DNA from: Pseudoscleropodium purum
Taxonomy: Eukaryota > Streptophyta > Bryopsida > Hypnales > Brachytheciaceae
Assembly (NCBI GenBank): GCA_963969395.1
Contig: OZ017795.1
Span: 5,022,001-5,086,000, forward strand
Direction: 5' to 3'
DNA: 64,000 nt
In this document: positions 37,501 to 51,900 of the stretch, piece by piece
Position numbering within the stretch: the first letter of the stretch is position 1
How the letters are laid out: every line of letters starts with the position of its first letter
Made by a program: the position numbers and the translations under genes
The notes under the pieces: generated by a model
The model's input: the letters and a program-made list of their open reading frames with translations, nothing else
The model's database searches: none
Told to the model about the DNA's origin: nothing

Positions 37501-38761
37501 ATGGTAAACTCCGTTTCATATCCTCCATGGTTAACTTTAAAACCCTCGATGTGGTCTAGGATATCTTAAATGTTGGTGTGGTCTAGATTACGATAAGATT
37601 AGATACCCTTGTACTAGACTTGGCCCAGCACTGCAACTGACATTCCACTGGGACAGGAATTAATTCTTTCATGATGAGTTGGGGACTTATATTTTGTGAC
37701 GTGCAGTACAGTGGTAACACAGTCCGGTCTTTGATTTAACCCGCTAACACCCAGATCACTGATGCAGGCAATTGCTCGTACATGAGTTCGGAGTTTACCT
37801 TTTTTCATCAGCTTCCATCTGATGCATATTGACAGTACATATTGAGTCGTTCCATACGATCTGCAAATTTAATAGAACTCCTGAGAATTTGCATAGCTCA
37901 AGGAGGGTGATATGCAGATGATAAACCACCAGTTTACGTAGCCGTAAATTTGGAAGTACTCGGTCTTAGAAGATTATCACGTGTTGCGTTTTTTCTGTTT
38001 TTTTCCTTTTTCGGCTTTCATTTGAATTTCGACTTCGACTTCTAGAGAGGGGCAAATGTGTAGTGTAATTTACGGTACGATGGGTTGATGATGGGATGTC
38101 CACACACACATACACAGACCCTGTTTTGGTTGACTACTATGCTGGTGAAAGATCCTCGGTTCTGGCAGCCGCCAACTGAAGTGGGTCTTATTCTTGTTCA
38201 GAGGATGAGGATGGTGTTGGGCAGGAGTCGTCTACAGTACAGTTCCAAGAAGAGATGAGTGCTAACCGCCTGCGCCCGCAGGGATCCGGCAATTCTAGAG
38301 CTAGCCAAGCGCAGCGCCTTCAGGCCGTGACTACTGGAGTCGTGGCCATGTCCTCCTCGCCCGGTCACCACTCTGCCACGTTCTGGCCTGGCAACAGCAA
38401 CAACACCAGCTCCTTCCACAACACCTTGTCTGAACTTCAAGTCCCCAACAACGACAATAACAATGCCAATCACTTGGCTCTGGAGAGACACCAGCAGCAG
38501 CAGCAACTGACCCCACGGTCAGCTTGGAGCGGCCTGCAAGGCGTAGTTCCCAACGCCGCTTCGTTCACAAGCTTGCAGGAGCTTTATGGACAGGAACTGA
38601 ACAGATCCATGCCTGGCGGCCCTGGCCCAGCAGCGGCACCTCATGTCAAGGCGGAGTCGACTCTCATGGATCAGCACCACAACCACAACAGCTTCTTACA
38701 ATGCCGAGGTAGTGATCAGCTGGACTTGAATTACGGCTGGGAGAGATACATTTCCTCGTGA
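34504..38761 (+). CDS. PHL: MYB-CC (GARP) transcription factor, PHR1-like/PHL2-PHL3 type, seven coding exons
   Basis: Nuclear DNA-binding regulator of the MYB-CC family; relatives control phosphate-starvation genes. Coding exons by GT-AG junctions and continuous frame: 34,504-34,729, 35,699-35,775, 35,929-35,992, 36,203-36,266, 36,510-36,579, 36,896-37,259 and 38,202-38,761, giving 474 residues with no internal stop. The MYB repeat spans about residues 50-107 (PRLRWTPELHERFVDAV, then LYHLKSHLQKYRLG), split at the positions usual for this family. The coiled coil spans about 152-190 (QRLQDQLEVQRHLQMRIEAQ, GKYLQSILEKA). The C-terminal part is Ser-, Asn- and Gln-rich, as in activation domains. 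The sub-terminal ETLAG...LEAA pattern fits the PHL2/PHL3 group better than PHR1 itself. The start is the first in-frame ATG and gives an N-terminus typical of the group. Compared with Arabidopsis PHR1, Gln160 and Gln163 replace the Lys and His of its SPX-contact trio, while Arg175 is kept. Confidence 0.95.
36710..36830 (+). repeat. Tandem duplication inside intron 5 of the PHL-like gene
   Basis: AATCTCCATCTATAAGGACA followed by TATTCTTGAAGAACATATT at about 36,719-36,757 is repeated at about 36,782-36,818 with small changes (AATCTCCATCTAGAACATAT), and partial copies follow. It lengthens the 316-base intron and does not touch the splice sites. Confidence 0.7.
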
Positions 38762-39300
38762 ATATTTATACATTACCTTTGTACCCTGGTAGTTGTTCCG
38801 TTACTGAATGTAGAGCGACTGCCAGGACCAGTTTCAGTTACAGCATAGTTTGATCTTTGTAACTTAGAATTACAGATGTTGTCGGGTAAGCGGAGCTTAC
38901 TGAATGGACTCGTGCTCGTCAAAACCTGGACGAGCTTGTGACCATGGATTGCCCGAGAGCAGAGCTAGAATCATAAACAGATGGCTTTTTAGTAGAGGAC
39001 TTGAATGTCAGTCTTGTACAGTGAAAGAGTGAGGTAGCGTAATGAGAGCATAATGTGAAAGGAAATGGGGTCGACGGTGGAGCGACTGCTCGGGATCGAT
39101 GTGATGCCCCAGGGCAGCTTGGAATGTTGAGGCTCTAGCAAGCAATGTAATTTGGATCACAAAACCGCAGTGGCTTGTATTATTCATGAACTGCCTGTTC
39201 TGGACTCAATAAGGTAGAGCACACTAAAATCGTTGGGAAACTGAACCTGCCTTGTATGTCGAATTATTGATCCCTGTTTACAACAGCACCGTATCATTCT
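38762..39300 (+). other. Probable 3' UTR of the PHL-like gene
   Basis: Composition stays gene-like after the stop codon until about 39,350, then drops to AT-rich repeat DNA. The exact poly(A) site is unclear. No other gene is seen. Confidence 0.45.
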
Positions 39301-41099
<1,799 letters not shown>

Positions 41100-42020
41100 C
41101 AAGCTACTATGCAAGACTTGTCCTTCTTGCCCCCTTCAAATTCCAAGGATGAATATTTGCACTTCTGTCTTACATACATAGAAAGATACTCTATCATCCA
41201 TCGACCACTTTCTGGTCTCCATGTCCTTACAGTCCTTACAAGTGAGGGTAAGCAACTGAACTTCCTTCCTTCCTTGCACAGCAACAAAACCGGCTCCGGC
41301 TCCGTGAACTTTGGAGTGCCGGCGGTGAAGGACTGAGAGAAGTCATCGAACGCGTTGGAGTGAAGAAATGGTAGAACTGAACTGCAGTCAAGTCAAGGAG
41401 AAATCATGATCACCAACTCAGTCTCGTGGTAAGGTAATGTATTGTAGAGGACTATCAAACCCACTTCTTCCAGGCATTTCAGTGGTGGAATGATCTTCCA
41501 AGATATAATAATAAAAAACAACACTATTTATTTATTAGCCACAGCTAGAATCAGGGTGCCGAATTCATTCAACTCATCAGTCAAGAATCAATTCAATTCG
41601 ATTCAACACGAGGTGGGGACCGTATCCAAGTGGACACTGGACAGGGGCAAGGCCACACTCATCGGGTCTTGGGAAGTCCTTACTTTGGGGAGAACGCAGG
41701 AATTTCTTCGTTATGCCCTGAATTCAGATTTGAAATCAGGGAGCCTGAATTCAGGCGGGCACTGCACCCCAAACCGTCACTTTTGGGTACTGTGCCTAGT
41801 TATTATTACTACTCTGGTCCCATTTTTGTATTTGGCAAGTTGGCAAGTGAAAGGAGGTTTCAATGCAACGAAGAATGTAGCATTTGGATACCATATGCAA
41901 AAGTTACAAAGGGTCAAAGTTTTTTTGGGGAGGAGATGTTAAAATCATTTCTTCAACATAGGGGTGAATGCAAGAAACACTATAGTAGTACTATTTTGTA
42001 TCACACTTGCAGTTTATAAA
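41100..42020. other. GC-richer island with possible exon relic
   Basis: The stretch 41,110-41,230 duplicates 27,075-27,185. At 41,280 a good acceptor (CTTCCTTGCACAG) precedes a GC-rich coding-like end, GSGSVNFGVPAVKD then stop (41,336), which looks like the last exon of a gene; nothing recognisable lies upstream. Frames to 42,019 have no domain. A captured or orphaned exon is possible. Confidence 0.3.
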
Positions 42021-43106
42021 GTTGTGATTGGCCATATCTCTTGCAAATTGAAGCCAATGTACTTGAATTTTTTTTGTTAAGATAAGCATTTAGACAATAA
42101 TTAAAGAACTTAATTTTCAAAAAATTTCAACAATCATTTTATATTTAAATTTCAATTTAGCTAATTTGTCACACTTTGTGGTTTAGGGGTTTTTAGTACT
42201 AAGGACTACCCAAAATTAATGATCTAGAGCTGAAATTTTTGAGCTCTATTCCTACACTAGAGAGGCATATATCCACCAAAAAGAACTTTAAGGAACATTA
42301 TTTTATGTCCTCTACATCCATGCAAACATGGCTATCAAATCTGAACCAGCAATACCAAAAGTGTAAATAAAAAAATAATATTACAAAGTTACTATGTCAT
42401 TCCAAGATCAGAAAATCAACTGGCTATGGTCATGGTCTCAAAGTTCAAATTGCAACAAAATATTGAATTTTAAGAATTTTCTAATTAGAGTAGAAAATAA
42501 ACTTGATTAAGTTCTTTTCATTAGTTGAACTCAAATTCAAGAAAAAAGAGCAAGAAGTAGCTAAAATACACTACAAGAATGATCCATAGATTGAGCATCT
42601 TCTTCTTTTGAAAAGTCAATAATACCATTGTAAGGGAGTATAAAGTACTATTCATTCAAAATGCATTCAAGTAACTCTATAAAAAAATAATATAATCAAA
42701 AACTATTTTTTTCCATTCTATGGTCCTATTCAAAGTCATTCAAAAGATTCTAAACATCCTAAACAATATTTTAGGGTTAATAGCTTATTTTTCTTTTAGA
42801 ATATTGAGTTTGTTGTTTGATTTACTGGTATCACTTGATAACTAGTGTAGTAGGAAAAAATAATCAAACATATAAACAAACCAAAAGTTGTAGTTTGAGC
42901 TACTTAACCCTTTAACCTGGACTAGTTCGAATTTTGAAAAATGGATGACTGCAAACATATATCCAATACACATAGTATTATTCTTTTTCATCAATCTAAA
43001 TGTTTGCAAATTCTTGTGTTTGTGCTTTTACTTCTGTATGCTAAAGATTTTTATAATTTTTCTTTACAAATATTTTATAATTTCAAGTTGTATAGTGGTA
43101 TGTATG
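42021..43106. other. AT-rich intergenic DNA with repeat remnant
   Basis: The block 42,430-42,590 is related to 22,350-22,560 (TGAATTTTAAGAATTTT, then ATTAAGTTCTTTTCATTAGT against ATTAACTTCATTTCATTAGT). No gene is seen. Confidence 0.45.
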
Positions 43107-44031
43107 ACCTAAAGGATTTTGACTATGTTTCACCAAAAACACTCCAAAATTGCCACTTCTAGTACAAGTACCATATTTTAGAACTTGACCGTGGGATTTT
43201 AAAACTCATATAACCATGGGATCTTGTTGTACATTGGTTTGAAAAGATGTGAAAAAAATTTCAAAAATTTTCACGTTATAGATGGCAAGATATTAGCTTT
43301 TGAATTGACAAAATTCATTTTTTGGGCCTTGCAAAAAATGAGCAACTATACTTTACAAGGTCACATTTTTATGAAAAATGTCTCAAATGGTAGTTTTTCT
43401 TTAGATTTATTTTTCAAAGGAAGTTGTCTACATTGTTGAAAAATTTCAAATCATTTGGAATTGTATAACATATAGGAAAAAATAGTAAGTAGAAAAATGT
43501 AGAGAATGATTCAAAACACTAAGTTGTTAAAAATCTGATTATGGAATTGAAGATTACCAATTCTAATGGTTGTAAGGTTTTAATAAACAATCCACACCTA
43601 ATGTTTTAATTTTTTCTCAAAAATATTGAAAATTGAGTGAAATAAAGGACTTCAAAATTTATTTCAAAATAGAGATTCTATAATTGCACACAAACTAAAC
43701 TCCTTGTAACTTTCATCTCATTAATTAGAATGGAATGATTCAAAGCTTTCTACCTATACATAAATGTAGAAAACCAATTTCAAAATCTTATTTATTAACA
43801 AAGTAATCTTTTTTAAGAAATTTTTAGATTGTGTGCAAAGTAGTGAAAACGACATATTATACAATAATTTTTTAACCATGTAGTCAAAAGTTATGAAAAT
43901 TGTTGTGCCTTAAAGATATTCTTTAGGCACATGATGTGTGAAAATTTGTAAGAAAAAAAAATTAAAATTCCATTCCTAGTGAGTTGCCTCCAAATTCTAT
44001 GTTCTCAAAAAAACAAGTTTAGTGCTTTAAA
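43107..44031 (-). mobile_element. R1 dispersed element, copy e (inverted)
   Basis: Read on the minus strand it runs from AACTCACTAGG through TTTTGACTACATGGTT and the ATAAAAATGTGACCTTGTAA word to GGTGAAACATAGTC and the terminus CCTTTAGGT, following copies a and b throughout. The opposite end abuts a TAGAAGTACC-type MITE at 44,033, as in copy d. No coding frame survives beyond about 73 codons. Confidence 0.7.
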
Positions 44032-44032
44032 A

Positions 44033-44408
44033 TAGAAGTACCTATTTCGGATAACTTAAGCATTTTAGCATGTATGATTTGTTGAAGTTGTGGAGAATCG
44101 AGTTCAATGTGTGCAAAAATAAGTTTGAGGAAGAATGCAAGAAAAGAAAATGAATTTTTTTCTCAAAGGATGAATATTTTATTGAATTTAATTGTAGCTT
44201 TTTCTTCTAAATCCATTCCAATCTTATAGACCCACCTGTTTTGATTACCTTTGGCACTTTTCCCTAAGCAAAGAAGGAAGAGAGATTAGTGGACAAGAAG
44301 GTACAAACAACAAATCTTTTTTAGTAATTAGTGCATTCACCTGTTGTCCACAATAGGGCACCCTATAAAATCATTGTGAGGGGCCTATCCAAAATAGGTT
44401 CTTTTACC
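44033..44408. mobile_element. TAGAAGTACC-type MITE, uninterrupted copy (about 376 bp)
   Basis: Left end TAGAAGTACCTATTTCGGAT and inverted right end AAGAACCTATTTTGGAT are terminal inverted repeats. The interior matches the interrupted copy at 31,924-32,552 in inverse orientation (TGTTGTCCACAATAGGG, GTACAAACAACAAATC). It serves as the empty-site reference for the SINE at 32,025-32,282. Confidence 0.65.
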
Positions 44409-44964
44409 ATAGGGATTACAATGTAACTATTCTATTTGTAAAAATGAACCATCAAAAACAAATTCAATAAATATATAATACAAAATTCTTAAGAAAACAT
44501 CATAATTAGAACTTAACATTTGCCTTAATAGGGAATTTTGTTAAATTGGTGGTATTCCAAATGCCATTTTCACATCTTGACATCTAGGACAGATATACAT
44601 TGCTAATATCTAGGTCAGTTTTAGATTTCAAAAATCTAGGAGAAATATAGATATTAGATCAAGTAGTTTGAAAAATCTAAAATTGGTATAGATTTCAGAT
44701 ATCTAGGAGAAATGTAGATTTTTCAAAAATCTATAACTAATATAGATTCTAGTATAGAAAAAATACTTCAGGATGCGCGATCTAAATTGTTAAAACCACC
44801 AAATTAATGGAATGCTGCCATTTTAACGAAATTGCCTATTTTAAAGAAAACAAATCCTTGTGAAAATTACATGTGTTCAATTTGAAACTTTTGGTTTCAG
44901 ATTTTATTGAAAATTGTTGGTTAATATATATAGTATTACATCTAACCAAATGGATATGATTTGT
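44409..44964. other. AT-rich intergenic DNA with short diverged repeats
   Basis: Between about 44,580 and 44,760 a degenerate unit around ATCTAGGAGAAATATAGAT recurs several times. No gene is seen. Confidence 0.45.
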
Positions 44965-45191
44965 CACTATAAGAAATCAAAGTTTATTGACGTTAAAAGG
45001 AACAAATTTTAGGTGACATAAAAAAACAAAACCATGTTTTTATGTCAACAATGATGTCCAATATAATATCAATGGACATCATTGTTGGTATAAAAACATG
45101 TTTTTTTTTTCAATGTCACCTCGGATGTCACCTAAAATCTATTCTTTTTTTATGCCAATCCATCACCTAAAACAAGGTTTTTTTTATTGTG
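44965..45191. mobile_element. CACTA-like MITE (227 bp), TGT target duplication
   Basis: Begins CACTATAAGAAATC and ends TTATTGTG (inverted: CACAATAA), flanked directly by TGT at 44,962-44,964 and 45,192-45,194. A CACTA start with a 3-bp target duplication is the hallmark of CACTA (En/Spm) elements. The interior folds on itself: GGTGACATAAAAAAAC and AACAATGATGTCCAAT have inverted partners at 45,060-45,120. No coding frame. Confidence 0.7.
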
Positions 45192-45322
45192 TGTAGAGCA
45201 TATTTTACAACTTTTTATTGTAAAATTCATTACAAAACTATCATTTTAAGTTGCAATTAATAGTACATCTTCACTAATTGTGGAATCTAGATTAGATGCC
45301 TTGGTTCTTGAGAAGGTAGTCT

Positions 45323-46257
45323 AGCCCCTAAAGAACCAGAGAGTTCACTTTGATTTTTTGAAAATTCATTTAGGCTCTATTGTCTTCAAAATTTGGAATT
45401 TGTGCATGAATATTTGAAGATAGGTCTAATCATCTTATACTACATGTGAAGCTTTGTTTCATGTCATTCCAATAAATATTGCAAAATTTTTAACTTTTTT
45501 TTAATTTTACTGTCAAACTGAGCAACTAGAAATGTATTCTAAAAAAGGATTAATTAATTTTGTGTACTTTTGTTTAATTTTATAGATTGATATCTCTTCA
45601 ATAACATTTGAAACATTCAATTACAAGTAATGAGGTGAAAGTTGTGATTTATTTATTTTTTGTAGGCAATAAGGGTAGAAAAAAAATATATGAAGATGTT
45701 TTTTGAACTCAAATTTGGAAAGTTTTCAATTAAAAACAAAAAATTTCACTATTCTTTACAATAGCAGTCTTAGATTTAGAATTAACACAATTCCTAATTT
45801 CTTAAAAGAATTATCAGCCATATATTTTTTTCCATATGTTTTTTTCTTTCATTCGGTACCACCTTTCACTACATAATTATTTTAAAGATGTACATAAATT
45901 TTTTGGGGTTAAATTTGTTAAATGTATTTTCAACCTACTTTCCTAATTTATTGGAATATTTGCACACATTATATAGATAAATGTTATTTTTTATAAAAAT
46001 GTCGAAAGATAAAACTTTACTTTTAGGAAGGGGTTAGAAAAGTCTATATGTTGAAATTTAGGCTCATTGTATTTGCAATTTTGTTGGGGATATTTACTCT
46101 AAAATTTTAGGAGGATGTACTTTGATAAGTTAACTTAAAGATTTTGCAATTGGATTTGTTAAAGAATAAATATAAATGAAGATAAATGAAGCTTGGCGAC
46201 AAGGAGTTCTTGAAGTAGTTTTGTATCTTAATACATTGCAATATTTTAGGGATTAAG
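45323..46257 (+). mobile_element. R1 dispersed element, copy f (diverged subfamily)
   Basis: Opens AGCCCCTAAAGAACCA and closes near TTTTAGGGATTAA, the R1-type inverted ends. The right third (TACTCTAAAATTTTAGGAGG, then GATTTTGCAATTGGATTTGTT) matches copy c. The left two thirds are strongly diverged from copies a-e, so this is either an old copy or a chimera. No coding frame. Confidence 0.5.
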
Positions 46258-46461
46258 CTAACTACACTTAAAGTCTGCAAATAACATTTTTATGTGATTC
46301 CTACTATGAACCCATTAAGAACTATGGTTGATTGTGGAAGTAGACAAGACTTCTAGTTTTAGGGTAAACATGATAAAAAAAATAGCAATCTATCATGAAT
46401 TCAAGAGATTTGCCTATATTGATTGAAATCTACGTGAATGCTCGAGGCTTTGAAGTAAATT

Positions 46462-47852
46462 TTATGGCATTTGACCATCCGGATTTCTAGATATTATAAT
46501 GCATCTCGAAACCTCAATAATGATAAATTGGAGGTATTCCAGTGCTTCAGCCCCTTTCAAAAGATACACATTTTGAAACATCAATTCATACCTGTCCACA
46601 TGAATCTCTTTCAGGTTTCGACGGACAGGTGCACGTTTCGAATTGCCAGAAACAAGCAGGATCAAAGACGTTACTGCCAACTACCATGATACAGGCTCCT
46701 GGAAGCTCAAGCACAGAAGTGCATCCCCAAATGCGAAGACCCTCCAACAATCCCATTACATTCAACTCCTCCAGGCTGCCATAATTTACGACTGTCAGTA
46801 ATTCCAGTGCATTCAACAGCTTGACAGAATCTGGAAGTCCCTGCAACTCAGTGCAGCCCTCGAGTCTCAGCTGATGAAGACTCGACAAGTGGCAAATGGA
46901 ATTTGGGAGCTTAGTTATAGATGTGAATTTCCCAATCCAAAGTTTTCGCAAAATTGTCAATGCCGTTAATGAGTCGGGCAGAGTCTCCAGGCTGCAGCAT
47001 TTCCGTATGGATAGTCCTCGGAGCATTTGTTCTCCAATGCAGGATGGAAGCTCTTTCACACTCTCACACTCAAATAAATGGAGGTATATTAGTGTAGATT
47101 CGTCAGGAGCTTGATGGTGTTTGAGAGCTTGGTCAAAGACGAGCAGGCGTGGAACCAAAGGCTGGAAAGTCGGTTCAACTTTCCAAGTGTAATTGACCGA
47201 TCGATCACAGTGATGGATTCGTCAGTGCAGTCCTTGGCATTCGTGAGAGTATTTAATTGTCCAACACCAAAGGTTTGCCATACAGTAGCAAGGTGAATGT
47301 TTAGATGGACACAGTTTGCCCACTTGAAACAAGGGAAGTTGTAGACACCCTGCACAATTAACCGTCTACTTGGAGTTTCTTCTGGAACAAAGCGTACGAT
47401 ACGTAATCAGTTGTTTCCACCATTCGCCTTTCCTTCAAATCTCGGCGACGAGGGACTATCCATTCTTCCAAATCCCACAGCCAAGCAGGATCCCAAGTAT
47501 TACTGTCTGACATGAGGAGACGTGTTCCTAAAAGCACTGGGATGGACGAGCATCCCCAAATGCGAAGGCCTTGCAACACGCTCAACACACCCAAACCTTT
47601 TAGACTGCTGCAATCCATTATTCTTAGTAACTCCAGGGCAGTCAGGTGCTTAAAAGAAACTGGAAGAGTCAAAAAAGAAGAAGAAGAAACCCAGAGGACC
47701 TGAGGGCTTCATTCAAGTGGACCAAGAAGTCAGCTTTCAATTCAGGCCCACAGTGGTTCACGAACACGTCATAATCGTCCATGGCTGAGGAAGAACATTG
47801 GCCTGGAGGACGTTTACGAAATTACCATAGTCAAGAGCTTGATCATCCATGG
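46462..47852 (-). pseudogene. Relic of a TIR-NLR immune receptor: TIR start joined to LRR ends
   Basis: Intact TNLs are cytoplasmic immune receptors with TIR, NB-ARC and LRR parts. Here, in minus-strand order: a short leader ORF from the ATG at 47,850; a TIR start at 47,782-47,669 (YDVFVNHCGPELKADF, typical of the first TIR strand and helix) that stops after 37 residues; then, in another frame, LRR and C-terminal sequence (47,669-47,358: LTALELLRIMDCSSLKGL, WDPAWLWDLEEW); then a second LRR block (47,355-46,586) with repeats such as LPNSICHLSSLHQLRLEGC. The second block ends with a diverged copy of the first (NALELLTVVNYGSLEEL, FDPACFWQFE). Its start lies in a different frame from its body, so a frameshift sits near 47,100. 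No NB-ARC, P-loop or MHD motif is present. It is two C-terminal ends in tandem after a deletion that removed most of the receptor. Confidence 0.8.
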
Positions 47853-48961
47853 CTGCAGGCAGTAGATTCCAGTCTAAACATCCTCAGAGAAGCATGATCA
47901 AGAAAAGTCAGTGCAACTTTCGTCACACAAATTGTACTACGTCAAGGTGGGTCGACAGTATGATGAACACTCCTCGCCAGGCCGAGATATCGGTGAACTT
48001 TCCTTGAGCTCTTCAGTGCTAAGGAATCAAGAACACCTTCACACCTGGTCCCATTTTTCATCCGCACAGAGAATATGAAAGCCTGATCCTGGTACCCATT
48101 TATTTCGTACCATCCATTCACATTTTCTCAAAAGAAAATGTATGGCGTTTAAACTTGCAATATTGCCTGTGAGTAATAAGCTGTGTAGAGGTTCTCTTAG
48201 TCAGGAAAATTCATCTACTAGTATGATCGGAAGAATGCCAAATTGTAAAACCTAAGGAATCTCAAAATATCACTACGACAATCAAAAACTCCAAGAGATG
48301 TCAGTAGAATTCCGTGGTCTCCATTAACTCCACTAATTGCTTCTGGCTATGCTCGTTCTCTCACAAAATTCAAATTTCGGTCTAGGCTGTCGTGAGCCCA
48401 CGCATGTTCGGTGCAAATTTAGGGTTACACTGAGTAACTCCATGAGAGAGTTGGACAGATCATGAAAGTTTCCAACAGAGGCAGAAGTAGCAGGGCTACA
48501 TCGTTCCTAAGATTTCAAAAATCATGAAAAAGCAAGACCAGTAGATGGCCAGCAGCAATTTGGGCGATCACACAGCTAATCACACAAGTCTATCACTACA
48601 AATCACGAACAAGAGAGATGATCAAACAAAGTGCTCTACTTCACCAGTCACCGACAGAGGTGGGAAAGGTCGACAACCGCACGATTAGATCCTTACTAAG
48701 ATTGCAAGAAAATGAAAGAGCAAGATCAGACCGAAGAGGAACTGTACCGATATGGTTGCGTACTCAGCTACTCACCTAAATCCTTGGCTACGAAATTAAA
48801 GAACTTAAAAAAGAGAAATTGCACCCAGAGATAGATCTAAACACTAAGTGCTGCTCAAGACGACTTTCCTTTCACAAGCCTAAGGATGTAAACTCTCTTG
48901 TTCGTGATTTTCGTGATTATTAGCGAAGGCCCCCTAAACCCTAAAAAACAAACTCACTCAC
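47853..48961 (-). other. Probable leader intron of the TIR-NLR relic
   Basis: On the minus strand a strong donor (GCTCAG/GTGAGTGAG, first intron base 48,961) and a good acceptor (ACTGCCTGCAG ending at 47,853) bracket 1,109 bases. The acceptor lies two bases before the ATG at 47,850. The intron begins with GTTTTTTAGGGTTTAGG. Upstream, about 48,962-49,150 would be a non-coding first exon. The relic may therefore still be transcribed. Confidence 0.45.
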
Positions 48962-51900
48962 CTGAGCACCATCCAGATGGATTGTTGCTGCTGTATTGCG
49001 AAGAGATACTTTCCCAGTTCAGGAAAGCACAAGCTCCACGCGCGGTTGCGCTCACTTGAGCTGATTCTCTCCACTACCAGTACTCGCAATCTCACATCCC
49101 TTGTGATGGTTCACTGCGAGTTGGAACCAAACGCAACCAATGCACTCACGCAGAGATTCTAGGGCAATGGTTCTGCAGTCACGTCGAGAAATTGCAGCTC
49201 AGCAGTCCGTTAGTGCCACTGCGAAGAAGGCCTGTTTTCACGAAGTTAGCACTGACTTAGTGACCAGGTCTCAAATCCGGGCATTGGCAGGGTCAGATGA
49301 CCTCATTTGTCATGTGGTGAATTGAGAGTTTCTTGAGGGAAGAAACATGTCGTTTCTTTACAGGGTTTACTTCTTGACGGAGACATCACGGATGGAATTG
49401 ATCCAAAAATTGAATCTAATTGTAGCAAGGTATCTTGGTGATAAGTCTCACCCTTTCAAGGTTAATCTAACCCGAAAGAGATATGGTGTAGTGAAGTTAA
49501 TAGCATGCAAAGAGCAAATGGATCCATCCAAGTTAAGGTGGATTCACAAAACACTTGTTGACATAGAGCAATAGCGGCGTTTGGCACTAGATGCTCCACG
49601 TACAGCAGATCCACTTTAACTAGGACAAATGATGATGTGATGTAGAGGCTCCATTAACCGTACAATACTTAAAAGGCTTCACTGACCATACATGTGAGTT
49701 GTGAGTTGTGAGTTGTGATTAGTGTGAAAAATACTTAATCAAATGACCATTAATTTTCTGCTAATGATTTTTAGCTAAACACGAAAACAAACGTGCAAAA
49801 ATTTAAGATGGTGCAAGTTTCAAGATAGTTTAGGGGAAGGTTCAAAGTTCACCTGCTTGGTGAATGTCACCTCTCCCTTACTGTATGGTGAAAGGAGACT
49901 TTGTATTAGCTCGATACCTCCATGGTGTGGGTGGTCTCCGTGATCAGTACAGTCTGCATGTAACAAGTACGGGAAATCTCTGTAGTGTCAAGGCCGACAC
50001 ATTAGCGGGAGTGGGTCAGATTCAGACAGTCGGAATTACGGTAGAGATATATGGAAGCTAACTTTGTAGTCGGCAACATTTCGCAGTAGCCAATCGATCT
50101 CCAACGGTTGGGAGAGGAACAAGAACGTGTTTAAAATTGAATTGGTAAAATTAGTACATGCTAAGACCCTGTCACACAGGATTAAGCATCTGCAGAGCAG
50201 GTGAAAGTATGAAAATGCTAGGAATGGTTTCTCTTGCCGTTATTCCAAGGAAAGTTTCCGAAAAGCATTTACCTATTATTTTCATTCTTTACGTTGGTTA
50301 CTAAATGTTCATGGAGTGAACTCTAATTGATAATTCATTTTGTATGTAGACACCATGGATTGGCATCTGCAGACCGAAGTGTTAGGCCTGCTCTGAGAGC
50401 AAATCTTAAATACGGTCACATCTTGTATCAAAACTCTTACAAAATGTCTACAAGAAGTATGTCACCAAGTTTGCGTGTGCTGGATTATAGAATTCACTTC
50501 TCCACTGGCTCCCAATCCAGTTAGCTTCATATGTTCGTGGGGCCGTGCACGTATCTTACCAAAGGATCCAATCTGTTCATGTCTAAACTCCATATTTGAG
50601 TTACAATAAACTCAGTGGGCACGTTGTGATCGTGGACGGTCTAATGGTGAAGCGGGAATAAATCTTGGAAACCTGGGTGTCGGAATAGTAACTGCGAAAA
50701 AGGAAGTAGTTTTGGCTTAGTACTCACTGCAGCTCCTTGAATGGCTACCTGACACCAATTGTAATCATTTGTTGAAAATGTTTGAATAACCAAATCTCAA
50801 GTTCTGCGCCTGAAAATTGGAGCGATTCTTAACCAGGAGGCCGGGATTGCCTGACACATTGGCTCCGACAGTGAAACAAGGAAGTTCTTTTTAATTTGGC
50901 AACCCTTAACTTAAGTTACGTTATCTCCTAAAGGTCAGGAAATTAACTGGAATCATCACCACGCTCCAAAATATCAACAAAATACTGTATTGATTATCTA
51001 TTAATGTCAGAAATTACGTGTCCAAAGGACTTCTGTAGCATTGAGTGAATTCCGGAGGAACAGCTACAGTACATTACAGGTGAGTGATGACGAGGCTCAG
51101 GCCTGTCCTGCTGAGTGCTGACTACCTTAAGTCAGCTTTCAGGAAATGCATAAAGTACCTTCGTGGTCATCGCCACGTGTCCCGTGTTCAGCGACCTGAA
51201 AGGGGCGGTTGATAAGTTTCAAATTTTTAGAGTAGGTATGCCAATCCGGCAGAACCTGCACGGATTTTGTTGCACCAATACAACATTGACAAGTGACTGC
51301 AAGATATTTACACTAACAGCGACAATTGAAAAGCTTTAAGACCTCCCTCAACGTCGAGAGCTTTCAATTCGAATATCGCAAGTTTGCGTTTAGTGAGAGT
51401 TACCTTTTGTCCACCATAGACCAGCTCCTCAGATATATCAACAAGATCGATTTCTACCCAAGAGTTTGCAGTTGTGATTTTCTGTAAGTTGCCTTTGCCT
51501 TACGAGTGACTGCTAGAATGATCGAATCCGATTCAGACTCAGGTCTGCCCGATCTGTTGTTCATCGCTTGTTTCGCCATATTTGTTACAATTGGCAGAAT
51601 CTCAAGAAACTGGCTCCTTTTAGGCACCTTTTCAAGCACCTGTCTGGGACCTCAGATTTATACCAGTCCTAAATTCTAGAGCTTTGTGCACTTGTATGAC
51701 AAAAATCTGGCGCTCTAAAACCGTGCAAGTTCAACTTAGTAAATTTGAGTTCCTGTTTTCAGTTCGTTACTTCGACATAATCAGACAAAATTCATGAATT
51801 TCACAACACTTGTTATAGAACGTGCTTGCTCTCACGGCCATGTCCAAATTCTTACGAGTCTCGAGTTAGTCCTGAGTATTAAATTGCATCTTTCTTCTCA

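Noticed and set aside
49347..49574. 75-codon ATG-initiated plus-strand frame
   Set aside because: It starts with ATG and is basic, but no domain, paralogue or splice context supports it; described only within the region entry.
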